A stretch of 64,000 nucleotides of DNA from Carettochelys insculpta (taxonomy: Eukaryota; Chordata; Testudines; Carettochelyidae): the NCBI RefSeq assembly GCF_033958435.1, contig NC_134137.1:249348501-249412500 (forward strand), read 5' to 3'. Positions 1 through 10,805 of this stretch are shown here, piece after piece (within the stretch, counting starts at the first letter, position 1; each line of letters opens with the position of its first letter). Under the pieces are notes generated by a model. The model searched no databases. It saw only the letters and a program-made list of their open reading frames with translations, and was not told the origin of the DNA. The position numbers were made by a program, and so were the translations under genes.

Positions 1-959
1 CACAGCAAACAGAGCTCCCTAGAGAATTCTGTAGCTGCATTCTTTGCTCACTACCTTCCAGGAGAGCATGTGAATTTTACATCCAGAAACAATCACTTCA
101 AATCAAAAAGTTTGACTAGGCGTGTAGTCCTGAGTGTCAGTCTCATGCTATGGCTCTATTGTATGGGGTTATTATAAATCAACAGAGAGAATGTTGATGA
201 AAACACAAGCGTACAGGGAAAAAACACCCTCCTGCCTTCCCACCCACAACTATGATGCTAGCAGACATTTGGACAGTGCTATGAAGAGCTATAAAAGCCT
301 GCGTTTTACAGATGCAGAACTTGGCATGTGTCAGGTGAGGCACGCTCGAGTCCTTGTCTAAGATCAGTACAGAGCCATTTTGTAGGAGATTCAGATGAGG
401 GCGGCTGTTGCTGGGGCAACAGGGGACATGAGAATGAGGCCCTTGCCTTGCCTGGCCTAGCAGAACATAAATAATTTCCTCCTTCTCCCACCTCTTGCCT
501 TGCTACCAGGGTTCCCAAGGGCTGGGAGAGATAGTGAGGGACCTCGCGTTTAGGATGTTTTGTGATTTTGTATGACCTTCTGTGGTTTACCAGTAAAAAA
601 AAAGAGCATAATGCTGAGAGACTGAACATTATTACCTAATTACCTAATACATGAAATTGTTAGTCTTTAAGGTGCTACAGGACTGCTTGGGATTTTTTGT
701 GAAGCTACAGTCTAACATGGCTCTGAGACGGAACAATATGTGTGTATTTGCGCGTATGTGTGCTGACTGCTTCACAGCTATAGCAGCTCTCTGACGGAGT
801 TAAACACTAAGCAAGAAGGTTCACACTTTGTGGGGAATAGGTTCTGGGAGAAGGGTGTGTTCAAGTCTTAATGGTCCATGCTGTGCCCAGAGGGGCTAGC
901 TGGCTTGAGAGCAGGCTCCTACATTTGGAAGCAGGACACCAGACAGGTGGGCACCCTGA
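1..959. other. gene-free stretch left of the Harbinger element
   Basis: I see no conserved protein or RNA gene here. The only recognisable content is one arm of the dispersed hairpin repeat at about 651-716. Short open frames in this stretch have no recognisable domain. Confidence 0.5.
648..716 (+). repeat. arm of the dispersed TTAGTCTTTAAGGTGCTAC repeat
   Basis: The stretch contains GTTAGTCTTTAAGGTGCTAC followed by AGGACTGCTT, and then a degraded version of the phrase that reads like 'agactaacatggctctgag'. The same block recurs about a dozen times in this window in both orientations (for example 7025-7190, 8015-8050, 14408-14595, 58700-58740). It is a short interspersed repeat, not a gene. 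Confidence 0.7.
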
Positions 960-1542
960 GGCTATGGCTACACTGCTGCCTTATTTTGAAACAAGCTACT
1001 GTGAAATTACTCCTTTGAAACAAGCACCGTTCCTCTCGCTTTCGCCACGTCTGCACTAGCCAGGATTTTCAAAATTGCAGGCCCTCTTTTGAAAGCGAGT
1101 GCGGCGTGTGCGCTCTTTCGAAAACTAAATCGAAGGAACGCGCCCTAGCTTCCGAAATCGCTCTTCCAAACTTGAAGTAGGAAAAGGCCGCCCTTTTGAA
1201 AGCCTTCTTTCGACAGAGCGGGGTCCGTCAAGGCACCAATCAGCTGGGACACGGAGATGTGCTGCCCTGCGCCTGCGGGGCTATATGGTTCGTGTGTGCA
1301 GCAGCCCTTAAAGCCGCACGGACCCAGAAACCCTGTTGCAGGAAGCTGAGAGTGTGTAGGCAGCAGCCTTTACGAGTGCTGCCCCTTGCATGTCCCAGCA
1401 ACACTCTGAGCAGCTACTGGGGCACCACGGCTAGCAACCAGCAGCATGAGGAACCCCAGGGCCCCTGTCTCCAAGTGTGCCCAGGGCTTGCAGGGGTCCA
1501 GCCAGAGGGGAAAAAGTGAGCCCCCCCTTCCTAGACAGAGCA

Positions 1543-1806
1543 TGAGCTCTGGGACCTGCTGGACATATGGCAGGAGGAGGAGGTCCTAGGTGAGATGGGT
1601 ACGAAGGGGCAGAATTCAGCCACTTTCACCTGGCTGGCCAAGAGCCTGAGTTCCCATGGCCACCCTGCTTGCACTCCTGACCAAGGGCACAGCAATGTCA
1701 AGGAGCTGTGGCAGGGGTATGCCTGGGATCTGGACTCAGCCAGCCGGTCGGTAGCCACCCCCGCTTTGTGCCCATTTTACCGAGAGCTCTGGCGCCCCCT
1801 GAGCTG
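1543..1806 (+). pseudogene. Myb/SANT-like DNA-binding ORF of a Harbinger element (remnant)
   Basis: The + strand encodes a stretch beginning LLDIWQEEEVLGEM and continuing through a block resembling FTWLAKSLSSHGH, TPDQ, VKELWQGYA and CPFYRELW. This matches the trihelix/Myb-SANT-like domain (tryptophans, a K-V-K-x-L helix, C-P-F-Y-x-E-L) of the second protein of PIF/Harbinger elements. In the family this protein binds DNA and helps bring the transposase to the nucleus. The reading frame is open across this block (1595-1807), but the downstream 1.8-2.6 kb is GC-rich, with several overlapping open frames and no convincing continuation, so I treat it as a remnant. Confidence 0.65.
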
Positions 1807-3018
1807 AGCGGACACCACCTCCCTGCCGGCCGTCCTTGATACCTCAGCCGAGGAGCCCCAGGCCAGGGATGCCAACGAGCTGGGACAGCTGCCAGTGGCC
1901 GTCAGTGGCTGCCAGTGGCCGTCAGCAACTGCTCCCAGAAACAGTGCTGCAGCCTGCTCCCAGTGGGAGGGGGACCCCCACTGGCACCAGGGGCCCCCAG
2001 GGCCGCCCTGCTGTCGGACAGGACATGGGTACAGGGATCCACCGCCCATGGAGGGAGGGAGGGCGTGGGCCATGGGGCAGGAGTCACGGTCTGTCCCTCT
2101 CTTCCCTCCCGTTCTCACAGCTGTGCCATCCGAGGGCCTGGAGCCTTTCGCACCCTGCGTCATGCCAGACAGCTCCACAGAGGCGAGGGACGACTGGGCT
2201 GAGCCACTGCAGGCACCAGGGCATCCCTGCTTCAGGAGGAGCCAAAGGTGGGTGGCGGAGGACCTCCACGTCGCCACCTCTGCCCAGTGGCAGGTGGAGG
2301 TGGTGAAGTGGTGCGTCCAGCTGGAGGCGGGAGAGGCCACCTCTCACCGGGCAGCCTGGGGGGAATTTCATGGGGAACCTCCAGGATGTGGCGGGCACAT
2401 TCCGGGAGCTGCTGGCCTGGATGCCCCCTCCTGCTGCCCCTCCCGCTGCGGCCTCACCCATCAGTCCCCCCCCGGAGAGGCCCCTGATGGGGCCGATTGG
2501 CCAGCTGGGGTGGACCCTCGACCCTACCTCCCTGTCCTTCCAGCACCCTCCCTGCCCTGCCAGGGACCCCAGAGTGGGGGGTGGGGTTGTGGGGTCCAGG
2601 GCCAGCGTGAGTTGAGGTTCTCTGTCCCTGCCCCACGGTAAGGGCCCCCCATTCAGGCCCCCCATGTCCCCCCACCTCTAAATAGTTCAGCCCCGTCCCA
2701 CCTGTAACTACTCATGTGGTTGTTGAATTCTGCATATCTCGCAAAGAAAAAGGGTTTTGTTCTGTAAAATAACACCACTTTATTTCACCCAGACCCTGCA
2801 TGCCATGTGCTCATTGCGAGGGGCAGTGTGTGGGAGGTGGCAATGGGGGGCACGCAGGGCAGAGGGGAGTGTGCAGGGACCCACTGGGGGGGTGGCCATG
2901 GCAGCACTTACTGGGGCCCCTGTGCAAAGTATTCGTGCAGAGCCTCCTGGACGTGGACCTTATCATGGTGTGCCTGGCGGCTGGGGTGGCGGCCCGTTCA
3001 TGATGGACTCAGCTACCC

Positions 3019-3812
3019 TGTTAAGCATGACATTAAGGGTGTTTAACTAAAGTTGTTATTCAAAATGGAGTCCCCGTTGGGATCCATCTTTAAGATGGAG
3101 TCTGGAAAAATTGCTAAGTCGTCATTCCCCTCAGTAAAAAGAGCGCAAAACCGGAGGCGGGAAATCAGGCATCACATGGTACAAATCGGCCCGGAGACAA
3201 GAAGCTGTATGAGGAGGTGATCCAGCCTGCTCTGGGCTCTCTCATTCCTGCTGCTCCCTCCCAGCTCTGAGCTGAGGGAGCAGAAGAGAAGGAAACTCCC
3301 CAGTGGCTAGGGGGAAGCACTCTCACTGACAAGTGTGAAGTGTGAAGACCTTGTAGGCCAGGAGCCTTATTGATTTTGTTGGATCTAAACAGGGAAGTGT
3401 AGTGACCCACCTCCATCATTTTTCCTAGGCATTGCTACACGCAGGACTGCGGGTCAAGAACAGAAGAAAGAAGATAGAGGAGAAGAATTCCAGCTGTTCC
3501 TGTGCCTGAAGCAGAGCGTGTGGGAAGCAAATCCATCAGCCTCCCTCCCTCTCAGTGGGACAGCTCAACCTGCCTGGCATCCATAGATCGCTCTGGACTG
3601 CGGTAGGAGTGACTTTGGGAAGGGGGAGGATCCGTTTGCTTGTAAATAGTTTTGACAACCGAAAGGTTTATTTGGTTAATGCTTGTTTGATAAATGAGTC
3701 ATTACTGTTTGTCTTCCTTTGTGAGGTGTTCAATACGCACAGTGATAGAGACGTTAGGGGGTCTGGGCCTGTAAAAGCAGGGAAATTCTCTGCTTACTGT
3801 TCCCTGGTAACA
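3019..3812. mobile_element. probable solo LTR inserted in the Harbinger element
   Basis: The segment interrupts the Harbinger element between its two coding remnants. It starts TGTTAAGC and ends GGTAACA, giving a perfect 5-bp TGTTA/TAACA inverted terminal pair typical of LTRs. The flanks ACCC (3015-3018) and ACCG (3813-3816) could be a 4-bp target duplication with one mismatch. It contains the AAAATGGAGTC phrase seen again in the LTR-like element at 53.9 kb. No gag, pol or env sequence is visible beside it, so it would be a solo LTR. The boundaries are inferred, and the class of element is not identified. Confidence 0.45.
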
Positions 3813-3829
3813 ACCGACCCCTGCATAAA

Positions 3830-4830
3830 GGCCTCCCCCTTGCTCTCCACTATGTTATGCAGCGTACAGCAAGCACCCACGACCTGGGAGACATTGAGGG
3901 GGCCTACCTCCAGGCAGGACAGAAGACAGTGCCACCGACCCTTCAGACACTTGAAGGTGCACTATGGCACATTGTGGGCATGGTTTAGCTGCACGTTGAA
4001 GCGCTCCTTGCTGAGCGTGGGGTGGCCTGTATAGGGCTGCATGAGCCAGGGCTGGAGGGGATAGGCCACACTGGCCACCAGGCAGAGGGGCAGCAAGGTG
4101 TCCCGCAGTGGGGTCTCCCTCTGGGGGATGTATGTCCCTGCCTCCAGCCAGTGGCACAGGCTGGAGTTTTGGAACACCCACGCATCATGGGTGCAGCCAG
4201 GCCAGCCCATGTATATATCCTGGAACTGGCCCCAGCTGTCCACCGTGGCCTGCAGCACCACAGAGCGTTGCCCTTTTCTGTTAATATATTGTCCTCTGCT
4301 GTGCTCCGGGGCACGGACTGGGATGTGGATCCCAATTCAGGAACGCAAATGCAGCGAAGCCTGTGATGGCTGCATCCAGGTCCCCAATGCGGATCACCCT
4401 CTGGAGGAGCATAGTGTTCAGCGCACGCACCACCTGCAGGGGAGTGGGGGATATATGCACCAGTGAGGGTGTGTGGGGTGTGCCAGATCCCCCAGTCCCA
4501 TCCCGCCCCCCTGGTCCCCATGCCTCACCCCACTCCCGGTTCCCATTGGGCCCCCTGTCCTGGGCTCCCCCTCCCCAGAGTAGGTGTGTGGCCCGGGCTT
4601 CCTTACTTCCGTCATGATGGTCCCAACTGTGGCCTTGCCCACACCAAATTGGTGGCCCATGGAACGGTAGCTGTCTGGAGTGGCCAGCTACCAGACAGCT
4701 ATCACGACCCTCTTCTTGATGGGGAGGGCATGTTGTATCCAGGTGTCCTGGAGTCTCAGGGAGGGGGACAGCCAATGGCATAGGTCCAGGAAGGTCTGCT
4801 GCCACATCCAGAAATTCTGGAGCCACCAGT
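3830..4830 (-). pseudogene. PIF/Harbinger (HARBI1-like) transposase, broken
   Basis: The - strand encodes, in order: a helix-turn-helix block (GHQFGVGKATVGTIMTE) at about 4600-4660; a VVRALNTMLLQRVIRIGDLD block at about 4370-4433; an IHIPVRAPEHS block near 4310; the DDE core with VDSWGQFQDIYMGWPGCTHD near 4160-4250; and a C-terminal block with LKGRWHCLL and GACCTLHNIVE near 3840-3930. A GT-AG intron (4434-4606; donor GAA/GTAAGG, acceptor CCCCTGCAG) precisely joins the first two blocks. Damage: a TAG nonsense codon at 4688-4690, another in-frame stop near 3962, and a deletion/frameshift just before IHIPVR that removes the usual G-x-x-D-G-T-H motif carrying the first catalytic aspartate. Family and function are established knowledge; this copy cannot be active. 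Confidence 0.75.
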
Positions 4831-5563
4831 TGTTTTCCCACTCCCCTGTGACAAGGTGCTACTACCACTCGGAGCTGGTGGGGGGGCTCCAGAGCCAGCG
4901 GAGTACACAGCAGGGGGCATAGTAACCAGCGGTCTGGGGTGTCCATAGCCATGGTGGGCCGCAGGAGGAGGGGTTCCCTCTATAGGATGTGCAAGGTGGC
5001 CGCTACTGCTGTGGCCAGCAGGGTGACCATCCAATGGCGGCACCCAGTGGGGTCTCGAGCTGCTGCTGCTGGTCTTCCATGGTTCTCCCTGAGGGCACTG
5101 TGTCTGCGGGGCTTGGGGCAGCTCCACAGGCCTCGTGCTGTGCAGGGCGAGGGTGTTGTGGAGGGGGCCTTTAAAGGAGCGGCTGGCTGAGGCCCTGGAA
5201 CGGCTTGGCCACCACGCGACCCCATTCACAGCGTTTCTTTGCCCTTTCTTTTGAAAGAAAGCATGGGAGAGTACAGACGCCCGCTTTCCGAAGGGTAGAT
5301 GGCTCGTTCGGAGGCATGAATTGACGGTGCTAGCGCCGGGTTGTGTGCAGACGATACTTTTCGAAAGGGCATCTTTTGAGTTCTCGTTTTCGAAAAGTGC
5401 CCTTTCGAATACGTGCTCTAGGGCCGACGTAGTTTGGAGGATTACCAATTTCAAAATAAGGTACCCACTATTGTGAATTAATTTCAAAAAAGCCTGTGTG
5501 TAGTATAGATGACAGGTAAGTTACTTCGAAATAACAGCAGTCATTGGTAGTGTAGTCCTAGCC

Positions 5564-6220
5564 TGAGAGTGTACCTCAGGACCCTGACTGGACTCTGGTC
5601 AGGTTCCGGAGGCTTAGAACACCACTAGAAACGCAGAACACAGAGGTTTGGATTCCCCTCCCAGCAGTCCAGGAAGAGGTACTTGCCAGGATCTATGATA
5701 GGTCCCACAGCTTTACTGAAGCATTTCTGTAGGACAGCTGGTTTGCATGTATTGATAGCCTTCCCCTGCCATGGATTATCTGGGGCTCAGCTGGAAGACT
5801 GAGCAGGGCTGCTGAAATCATTTTAGAGTGTAGGTGCTGAAAGCCATTGAACTAAACTATAAAACCTGTGTATAAGGGAAACCGCTTCAAACAAGGGGAT
5901 GCTGCAGCACCCTTTGTATCCTTAGTTCCAGCACATAAGGGGCTGAGCCCTGTAAGACTCAACTGGAGTGTAGAAACGCCCAGACACCATAGACCAGAGG
6001 CCTTTACGAGTGCCAAATCCTGGCCTAGACCATAGGTGCCACCCTGGCATTAGGCTCACACATGGGTAGTGTTTGATCAACCTGGCCAGTTTTCTTTATG
6101 GATTTACCAGTTGCCAGAAAAATAATCTGCCTGTATTTGCATGATTATCACAATGCATAGGGATATCTAATGGTAAAAGTTTCTATGTCCAGCTAAAGAT
6201 GCTACAATGTTCTCACTTTT
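5564..6220. other. gene-free; contains a dispersed repeat copy at 5820-5920
   Basis: No gene is visible. The block at about 5825-5920 (AAGCCATTGAACTAAACTATAAA through GATGCTGCAGCACC) matches 9995-10080 (GAGCCACTGAACCAACATAGAAA through GTGGTGCTACAACACC) in the same orientation. It is a diverged interspersed repeat of unknown class. Confidence 0.55.
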
Positions 6221-6642
6221 GGGCTATGTTTACACTAGCCCAAAACTTCGAAATGGCCATGCAAATGGCCATTTCGAAGTTTACTAATGAAGTGCTGAAA
6301 TACATATTCAGCGCTTCATTAGCATGCAGGCGGCCGCGGCACTTCGAAATTGACGCGGCTCACCACCGCGCGGCTCATCCAGACAGGGCTCCTTTTCAAA
6401 ATGACCCCGCCTACTTCGAAGTCCCCTTATTCCCATCTGCTCATAGGAATAAGGGGACTTCGAAGTTGGCGGGGTCCTTTCGAAAAGGAGCCCGTCTGGA
6501 TGAGCTGCGCCAATTTTGAAGTGCCGCGGCCTCCCGCATGCTAATGAGGCACTGAATATGTATTTCAGTGCTTCATGAGTAGACTTCGAAGTGGCCATTT
6601 GCATGGCCATTTCGAAGTTTTGGGCTAGTGTAGACATAGCCC
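6221..6642. mobile_element. long-hairpin MITE, GGCTATGT..TACACTAGCCC termini
   Basis: The two halves are near-perfect inverted copies. The left starts GGGCTATGTTTACACTAGCCC then AAAACTTCGAAATGGCCATGC; the right end read backwards is GGGCTATGTCTACACTAGCCC then the same block. Homology extends about 150 bp inwards through a shared CATTAGCATGC block, so the 420-bp element can fold into one hairpin. No coding capacity is supported; open frames across it are by-products of the palindrome. The target duplication is unclear. It shares terminal sequence with the Harbinger element at 960-5563, which suggests mobilisation by that family. Confidence 0.8.
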
Positions 6643-6704
6643 TGCAGTTTAAGTAAGACAATTATGTTATCAATCATATACTATCTGAAGGGATAACACA
6701 TATA

Positions 6705-6979
6705 CAGTAAACTCTTTCATATCCAGCAGCCCTGGGAATGGGAGGTTGCCAGATAGTCCATATTAGATATTAAGAAACAAAAATGTATGCAGAGTACTTT
6801 ATTTACCAACAACCGTAGTATTGTTCACTGTAAATTTACACTGCATTTCCTGTATTTATTTGTATTTACTTTCACTACACTGTACGTATGGAAAACGTAA
6901 CTAAAACATACTTATGGTTAAAATGTCAGTTATTTGAGAGTTCCGGATGGTAGAATCCTGGATGTGAAAAAGTTTACTG
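6705..6979. mobile_element. Tigger/pogo-like MITE, copy 1
   Basis: The termini are CAGTAAACTCTTTCATATCC and, reversed, CAGTAAACTTTTTCACATCC. The left flank ends in TA. The terminal pattern resembles mariner/Tigger non-autonomous elements, which duplicate TA on insertion. The interior matches 23318-24269 in inverted orientation. Confidence 0.7.
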
Positions 6980-7002
6980 CAGATAATAGTCTTAGTAGTA
7001 GC

Positions 7003-7195
7003 TGTGTTAGTTTGTAACTTCACAAACCAAGCAGTCCTGTAGCACCTTAAAGACTAATAATTGTATTTATTGAGTATTTATTTATTTTATTTATTCATCA
7101 TAATCTGAAGAAGTGTGTTTTACCCATGAAAGCTCATTACCTAATGAATAAAATTGTTAGCCTTTACGGTGCTACAGAACTGCTTGCTTTGTTTT
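7003..7195. repeat. hairpin short repeat, two opposed arms
   Basis: The left arm carries AGCAGTCCTGTAGCACCTTA then AAGACTAATA. The right arm is its inverse: TGTTAGCCTTTACGGTGCTAC then AGAACTGCTT. Between them is AATCTGAAGAAGTGTGTTTT then ACCCATGAAAGCTC. The same architecture recurs at 14379-14595. Confidence 0.65.
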
Positions 7196-8007
7196 ACGTA
7201 TCGATAAGTGACGAAGTTGGGGATTGCAGAATTGCCTTACAGCTGGGGTTGCAGCAGGCTTGCCTTTTGTGTGTGAGGGTTGGGGGCTGCCTTTTCCTTT
7301 GCATTTCAAAGGTTGTAAGCCTATTTGGCATAGGTACCCCAGTGTCTAGGGTTGCTGAGCAGAGGTGGCAGGGTGTGGGGAGAAAAGGAGCCTGGTGATT
7401 TAAAAGGGCCAGGGGTCAGAAATCTGGGCCTTTTTAAATCACTGTTGGCAACGCTGGTTATGAAGCCCGGGAAGCACAGAAGGGCTAGTGGGGTAGCCTA
7501 GTCCCCAACTCACCTCTTCCACCCAAAGTCCTGCCCCTTCTGGAAGGGTCTGGAGCCAGCCCCCTTTTCTCCACCTTTCACAGGGGCCTGGCATTTCTAT
7601 CCTCAGCCTGCCAGTCACAACATGGTAGAGAAAGCAGCCAAGATCTTCCCATCCCTGGAGAAAGGAGTGGGACAGACTGACTCAAAGAGTTAAGCACCCT
7701 CGGCATAAGAGTGTGAGATGATAAGAGGGTGACAGCATAAGCCTGGGATGCCTTCTAAAGTGGACGACCAAGATCCAGCAATAGCAAGAGAAGCTCCTGT
7801 GGCAACTGACTGCTTAGTATCAATAACAAATCTGGGGCACAACAGCAAATACAGTAGCAACAATAGGTTCAGTAGATAATGGCCCAGATGCAGCTTCAGA
7901 GGTTCATTGGAGTTTAATTTCCAGGGGCTGTAGCTCTGGACAGCTGTAGTCTTGCCAGTCAAACTCATGGAAATGGGCCCTGATAAGGACTCAGAGGTTT
8001 GCTTTCA

Positions 8008-8075
8008 AAAAACAAGCAGTCCTGTGGCACCTTAAAGACTAACAAATTAATTTATTCAGGTCATGAGCTTTCGGA
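8008..8075 (+). repeat. arm of the dispersed hairpin repeat
   Basis: The block contains ACAAGCAGTCCTGTGGCACC then TTAAAGACTAACAAATTAAT and ATGAGCTTTCGG. A purine-rich low-complexity tract (AGGAGGAGGAGAAAGG-like) follows at 8115-8165. Confidence 0.65.
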
Positions 8076-8333
8076 TTGGAGTAGATAATTCTAATCCAGG
8101 GTTTATGTAGCAGGGATGGGAGGAGGAGGAGAAAGGAAAGAAGGAAGGAAGAAAAAAAGATGGGGGGGTCACCTGTCACTAATAGGATCACCAAAAGAAG
8201 TAAATTAAGTGGGATGTGCTCTGTTTCTGTGAATATCAAAGATGGGGAAATTGTCCATGCAATGTGTAAGATAATTGAGATCTCTGTTAAGTAGGTGTGT
8301 TCCCCTAAACCACATCAACCACCCCATCAGGTC

Positions 8334-9345
8334 ACAGAATCACAGAATCACAGGGCTGGAAGGGACCTCAGGAGGTCATCTTGTCCAACCCCCTGCTTCA
8401 AGCAGGATCAACCCCCACTAAGTCATCCCAGCCAGGACCTTGTCCAGCTGGGACTTAAAAACCTCAAAGGATGGAGAATCCACCTCTCTAGGCAACGCAT
8501 TCCAATGCTTCACCACGTGCCTGGTGAAGTAGTTTTTCCTAATATCTAACCTACACCTCTCCCTCTTCAACTTCTGACCATTACTCCTTGTTCTGCCATC
8601 TGACACCACTGAGAACTGTTTCTCACCCTCCTTTTTAGAGCTCCCCTTCAGGAAGTTGAAGGCTGCTATTAAATCACCTCTAAGTCTTCTCTTCTGTAAA
8701 CTAAACAAGCCCAAATCCCTCAGCCTATCCTGATAGGTCTTGTGCTCCAGACCCTTAATCATTTTTGTTGCCCTTCGCTGAACCTGCTCCAGCAAATCCA
8801 CATCCTTTTTATACTGGGGGGCCCAAAACTGGACACAATATTCCAGATGTGGCCTCACCAGTGCCGAATAAAGAGGAATAACTACTTCTCTAGATCTGCT
8901 CGAAATGCTCCTCCTAATGCACCCCAGTATGCCGTTAGCCTTCTTGGCTACAAGGGCACACTGTTTGCTCATATCCAGCCTTTCATCCACCATAACCCCT
9001 ACGTCCCTTTCCATCGTACTGCTGCTGAGCCAGTCGGCCCCCAGCCTGTAACAATGTTTGGGATTCTTCTGCCCCAGGTGCAGGACTCTACACTTCTCCT
9101 TGTTGAACCGCATCAGATTTCTGTTGGCCCAGTCCTCCAATTTATCCAGGTCCCTCTGGATTCTCTCTCTACCCTCCAACGTATCTACCTCTCCCCCTAG
9201 TTTTGTGTCATCCGCAAACTTGCTGAGGGTGCAGCCCAGTCCCTCATCCAGGTCCTCGTACAATGGCTTCTGATAGTCACTGAATGCAACTAGGACGTGG
9301 GTCACCACCTTTGTTGTCATGGAAGACCCAGCAAGAGGTGTCTCC
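8334..9345 (-). mobile_element. CR1 LINE, 3' end with reverse transcriptase C-terminus
   Basis: On the - strand an open frame of about 300 codons (8418-9320) encodes the end of a CR1 reverse transcriptase. Visible are the catalytic-site motif FADDTK, then the CR1 signatures [50 protein letters not shown] and the C-terminal [10 protein letters not shown]. The element ends at 8334-8360 with repeats of the octamer (CAGAATCA)n, the CR1 3' terminus. It is 5'-truncated, as is usual for CR1. The unbroken frame suggests a fairly recent insertion. The N-terminal part of the polymerase and ORF1 are missing, so it cannot move by itself. Confidence 0.92.
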
Positions 9346-9394
9346 TAAACTCACAGCATATCTCATTAACAGAATTACAGCAAGTCTCACAAAC

Positions 9395-9468
9395 CCATGA
9401 AATGCCCACAAAAGCTTATGCTTCAAAATATTTTAGTCTATAAGGTGTCACAGGACTTCTTGTTGTTC
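9395..9468 (+). repeat. arm of the dispersed hairpin repeat
   Basis: The block ACAAAAGCTTATGCTTCAAA then TTTTAGTCTATAAGGTGTCA and CAGGACTTCTTGTTG matches 58672-58732 closely. It is a diverged subfamily of the repeat at 648-716. Confidence 0.6.
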
Positions 9469-9469
9469 A

Positions 9470-10805
9470 CAAACCCCTAGACACTCATGATATATTTTGT
9501 CAGAGCCTTGAGCTTCATCTGAAGTGCTACACAGCATGTTTTGTATGAACTATCACTACCACATATAGATGATGAACATGAGAAATACAGGGCGGTGCTC
9601 TGAGGTACAACACATCACGCCCACTTCCAACAGCATCAGACCCTGTGGGCCCAATAAGCTGCAGAGCCTCCCACTCGTCCCTTTTGGAAGGCCCTGGTCC
9701 CCTAGGCCCAAAACTGGACAAAGGATGCTGTAGCTCCTGCAGTCTCCGCTTCAGGAAAGCAGGTTTGCAACTGGAGACAGGTCACTCTTACTGCTCCCAA
9801 ATGCCAAATCCAAGTTCCTCACTAACTGCGAAGAGTGTTCAAAGTAATCGGTTGAGTAGGACCAGCTCAGTCGGAACTCAGATAACCCAAGACGAAGAAG
9901 ACTAGAAGCTCTGGAAGGAGCAGGAGGGCTTGTTTATCACTTCATATCCTCTTGGCCACACAGGGATGCTGGGACCATTTGTATACCAGGACTGCTGAGA
10001 GCCACTGAACCAACATAGAAACCTTGTATATGATGAAAACCGTTTCAAGCCAGGTGGTGCTACAACACCACCCCCAGCCAGGGAGGAAAAGGAGCAGTTG
10101 CCCTGGGCCCGGTGTTTGGCAGCAGCAGCTGCTGCTCCAGGCTCCTCTGAAGTGCCACAACAGCACTGCTGCAGTACCACCTGTGGCTGTGATGGGGCGG
10201 GGCAGCACCGTAATCTGTGCAGTGCTTAAGGCTGACTGCCATAGGTCCAGCCCCTTCTCCCTGGCCCTGGCCCTGGCCCTCCCTGCCCTGGGCCCCACTG
10301 CCCCAGCAGCCCTAGTCCCAGCACCTACAGGGCCAGAGATGGAACCCCAAGAATTCATCAACCAGGACCCTGACACACAGCAAAAGACTCAAGTGAGTCA
10401 GCTCATGAATGCCTTCCTGGTGCTATTTTCATCCTGGCCAGGCAGTCGACTAGGGGCAAGATATCCCAGGCAATAAATGGAGAGAAACACCCCGCATCCT
10501 TTTGTTGGCAATGTCCACCCTCAACAGTGACCCACAAAGGAATTTTTAATTGGGCTTTGCCCTTTTGTAAAAAGTCAAAACCAAAGAGCTTTAAATAGAA
10601 ATCCCTTTCATAGCTTATCTTGTATGTGTTTCACCAGTGAACTAGTTGTCCAGTAGCCAACTTAGCTTAAACGTGTAGTTTTAATGTAAAATAAGCTGGA
10701 AATATATTAAAACAACACAAAAGCAAAAAATCTTCAGGCTCTTAAAAATACTTCAAAAAGAAACAAAAAGAGACTAATTCAAAACAAATCTTGTGCAGGT
10801 CACTT
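9470..10805. other. gene-free stretch with a diverged repeat at 9990-10085
   Basis: No gene is recognisable. The segment 9990-10085 is the second copy of the repeat at 5820-5920. Open frames at 9942-10476 are GC-rich, antiparallel to each other and without domains. Confidence 0.5.

Larger units (their letters stand above)
960..5563. mobile_element. decayed PIF/Harbinger DNA transposon, 4.6 kb
   Basis: The left end reads GGCTATGGCTACACTGCTGC. The reverse complement of the right end reads GGCTAGGACTACACTACCAA. Both are followed by ATTTYGAARYAA-like sequence, so the termini are inverted repeats. TGA at 957-959 and at 5564-5566 forms a 3-bp target duplication, the PIF/Harbinger hallmark. Inside are two converging coding remnants: a Myb/SANT-like DNA-binding ORF on the + strand near 1545-1804, and a DDE transposase on the - strand at about 3830-4830. 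This two-gene layout is known for Harbinger elements. Nonsense codons, a shrunken catalytic block and an inserted LTR show that it is inactive. Confidence 0.8.

Noticed and set aside
1895..2641. A 248-codon open frame on the + strand
   Set aside because: It is inside the Harbinger element in GC-rich sequence with overlapping frames on both strands. Only the Myb-like block upstream has recognisable residues.
4756..5487. A 243-codon open frame on the - strand upstream of the transposase
   Set aside because: Its frame differs from the recognisable WQQTFLDL..HTH frame and it shows no domain; it lies partly in the element's terminal region.
6199..6661. Paired open frames on both strands with similar translations
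   Set aside because: They mirror each other because the hairpin MITE is palindromic; they are not genes.
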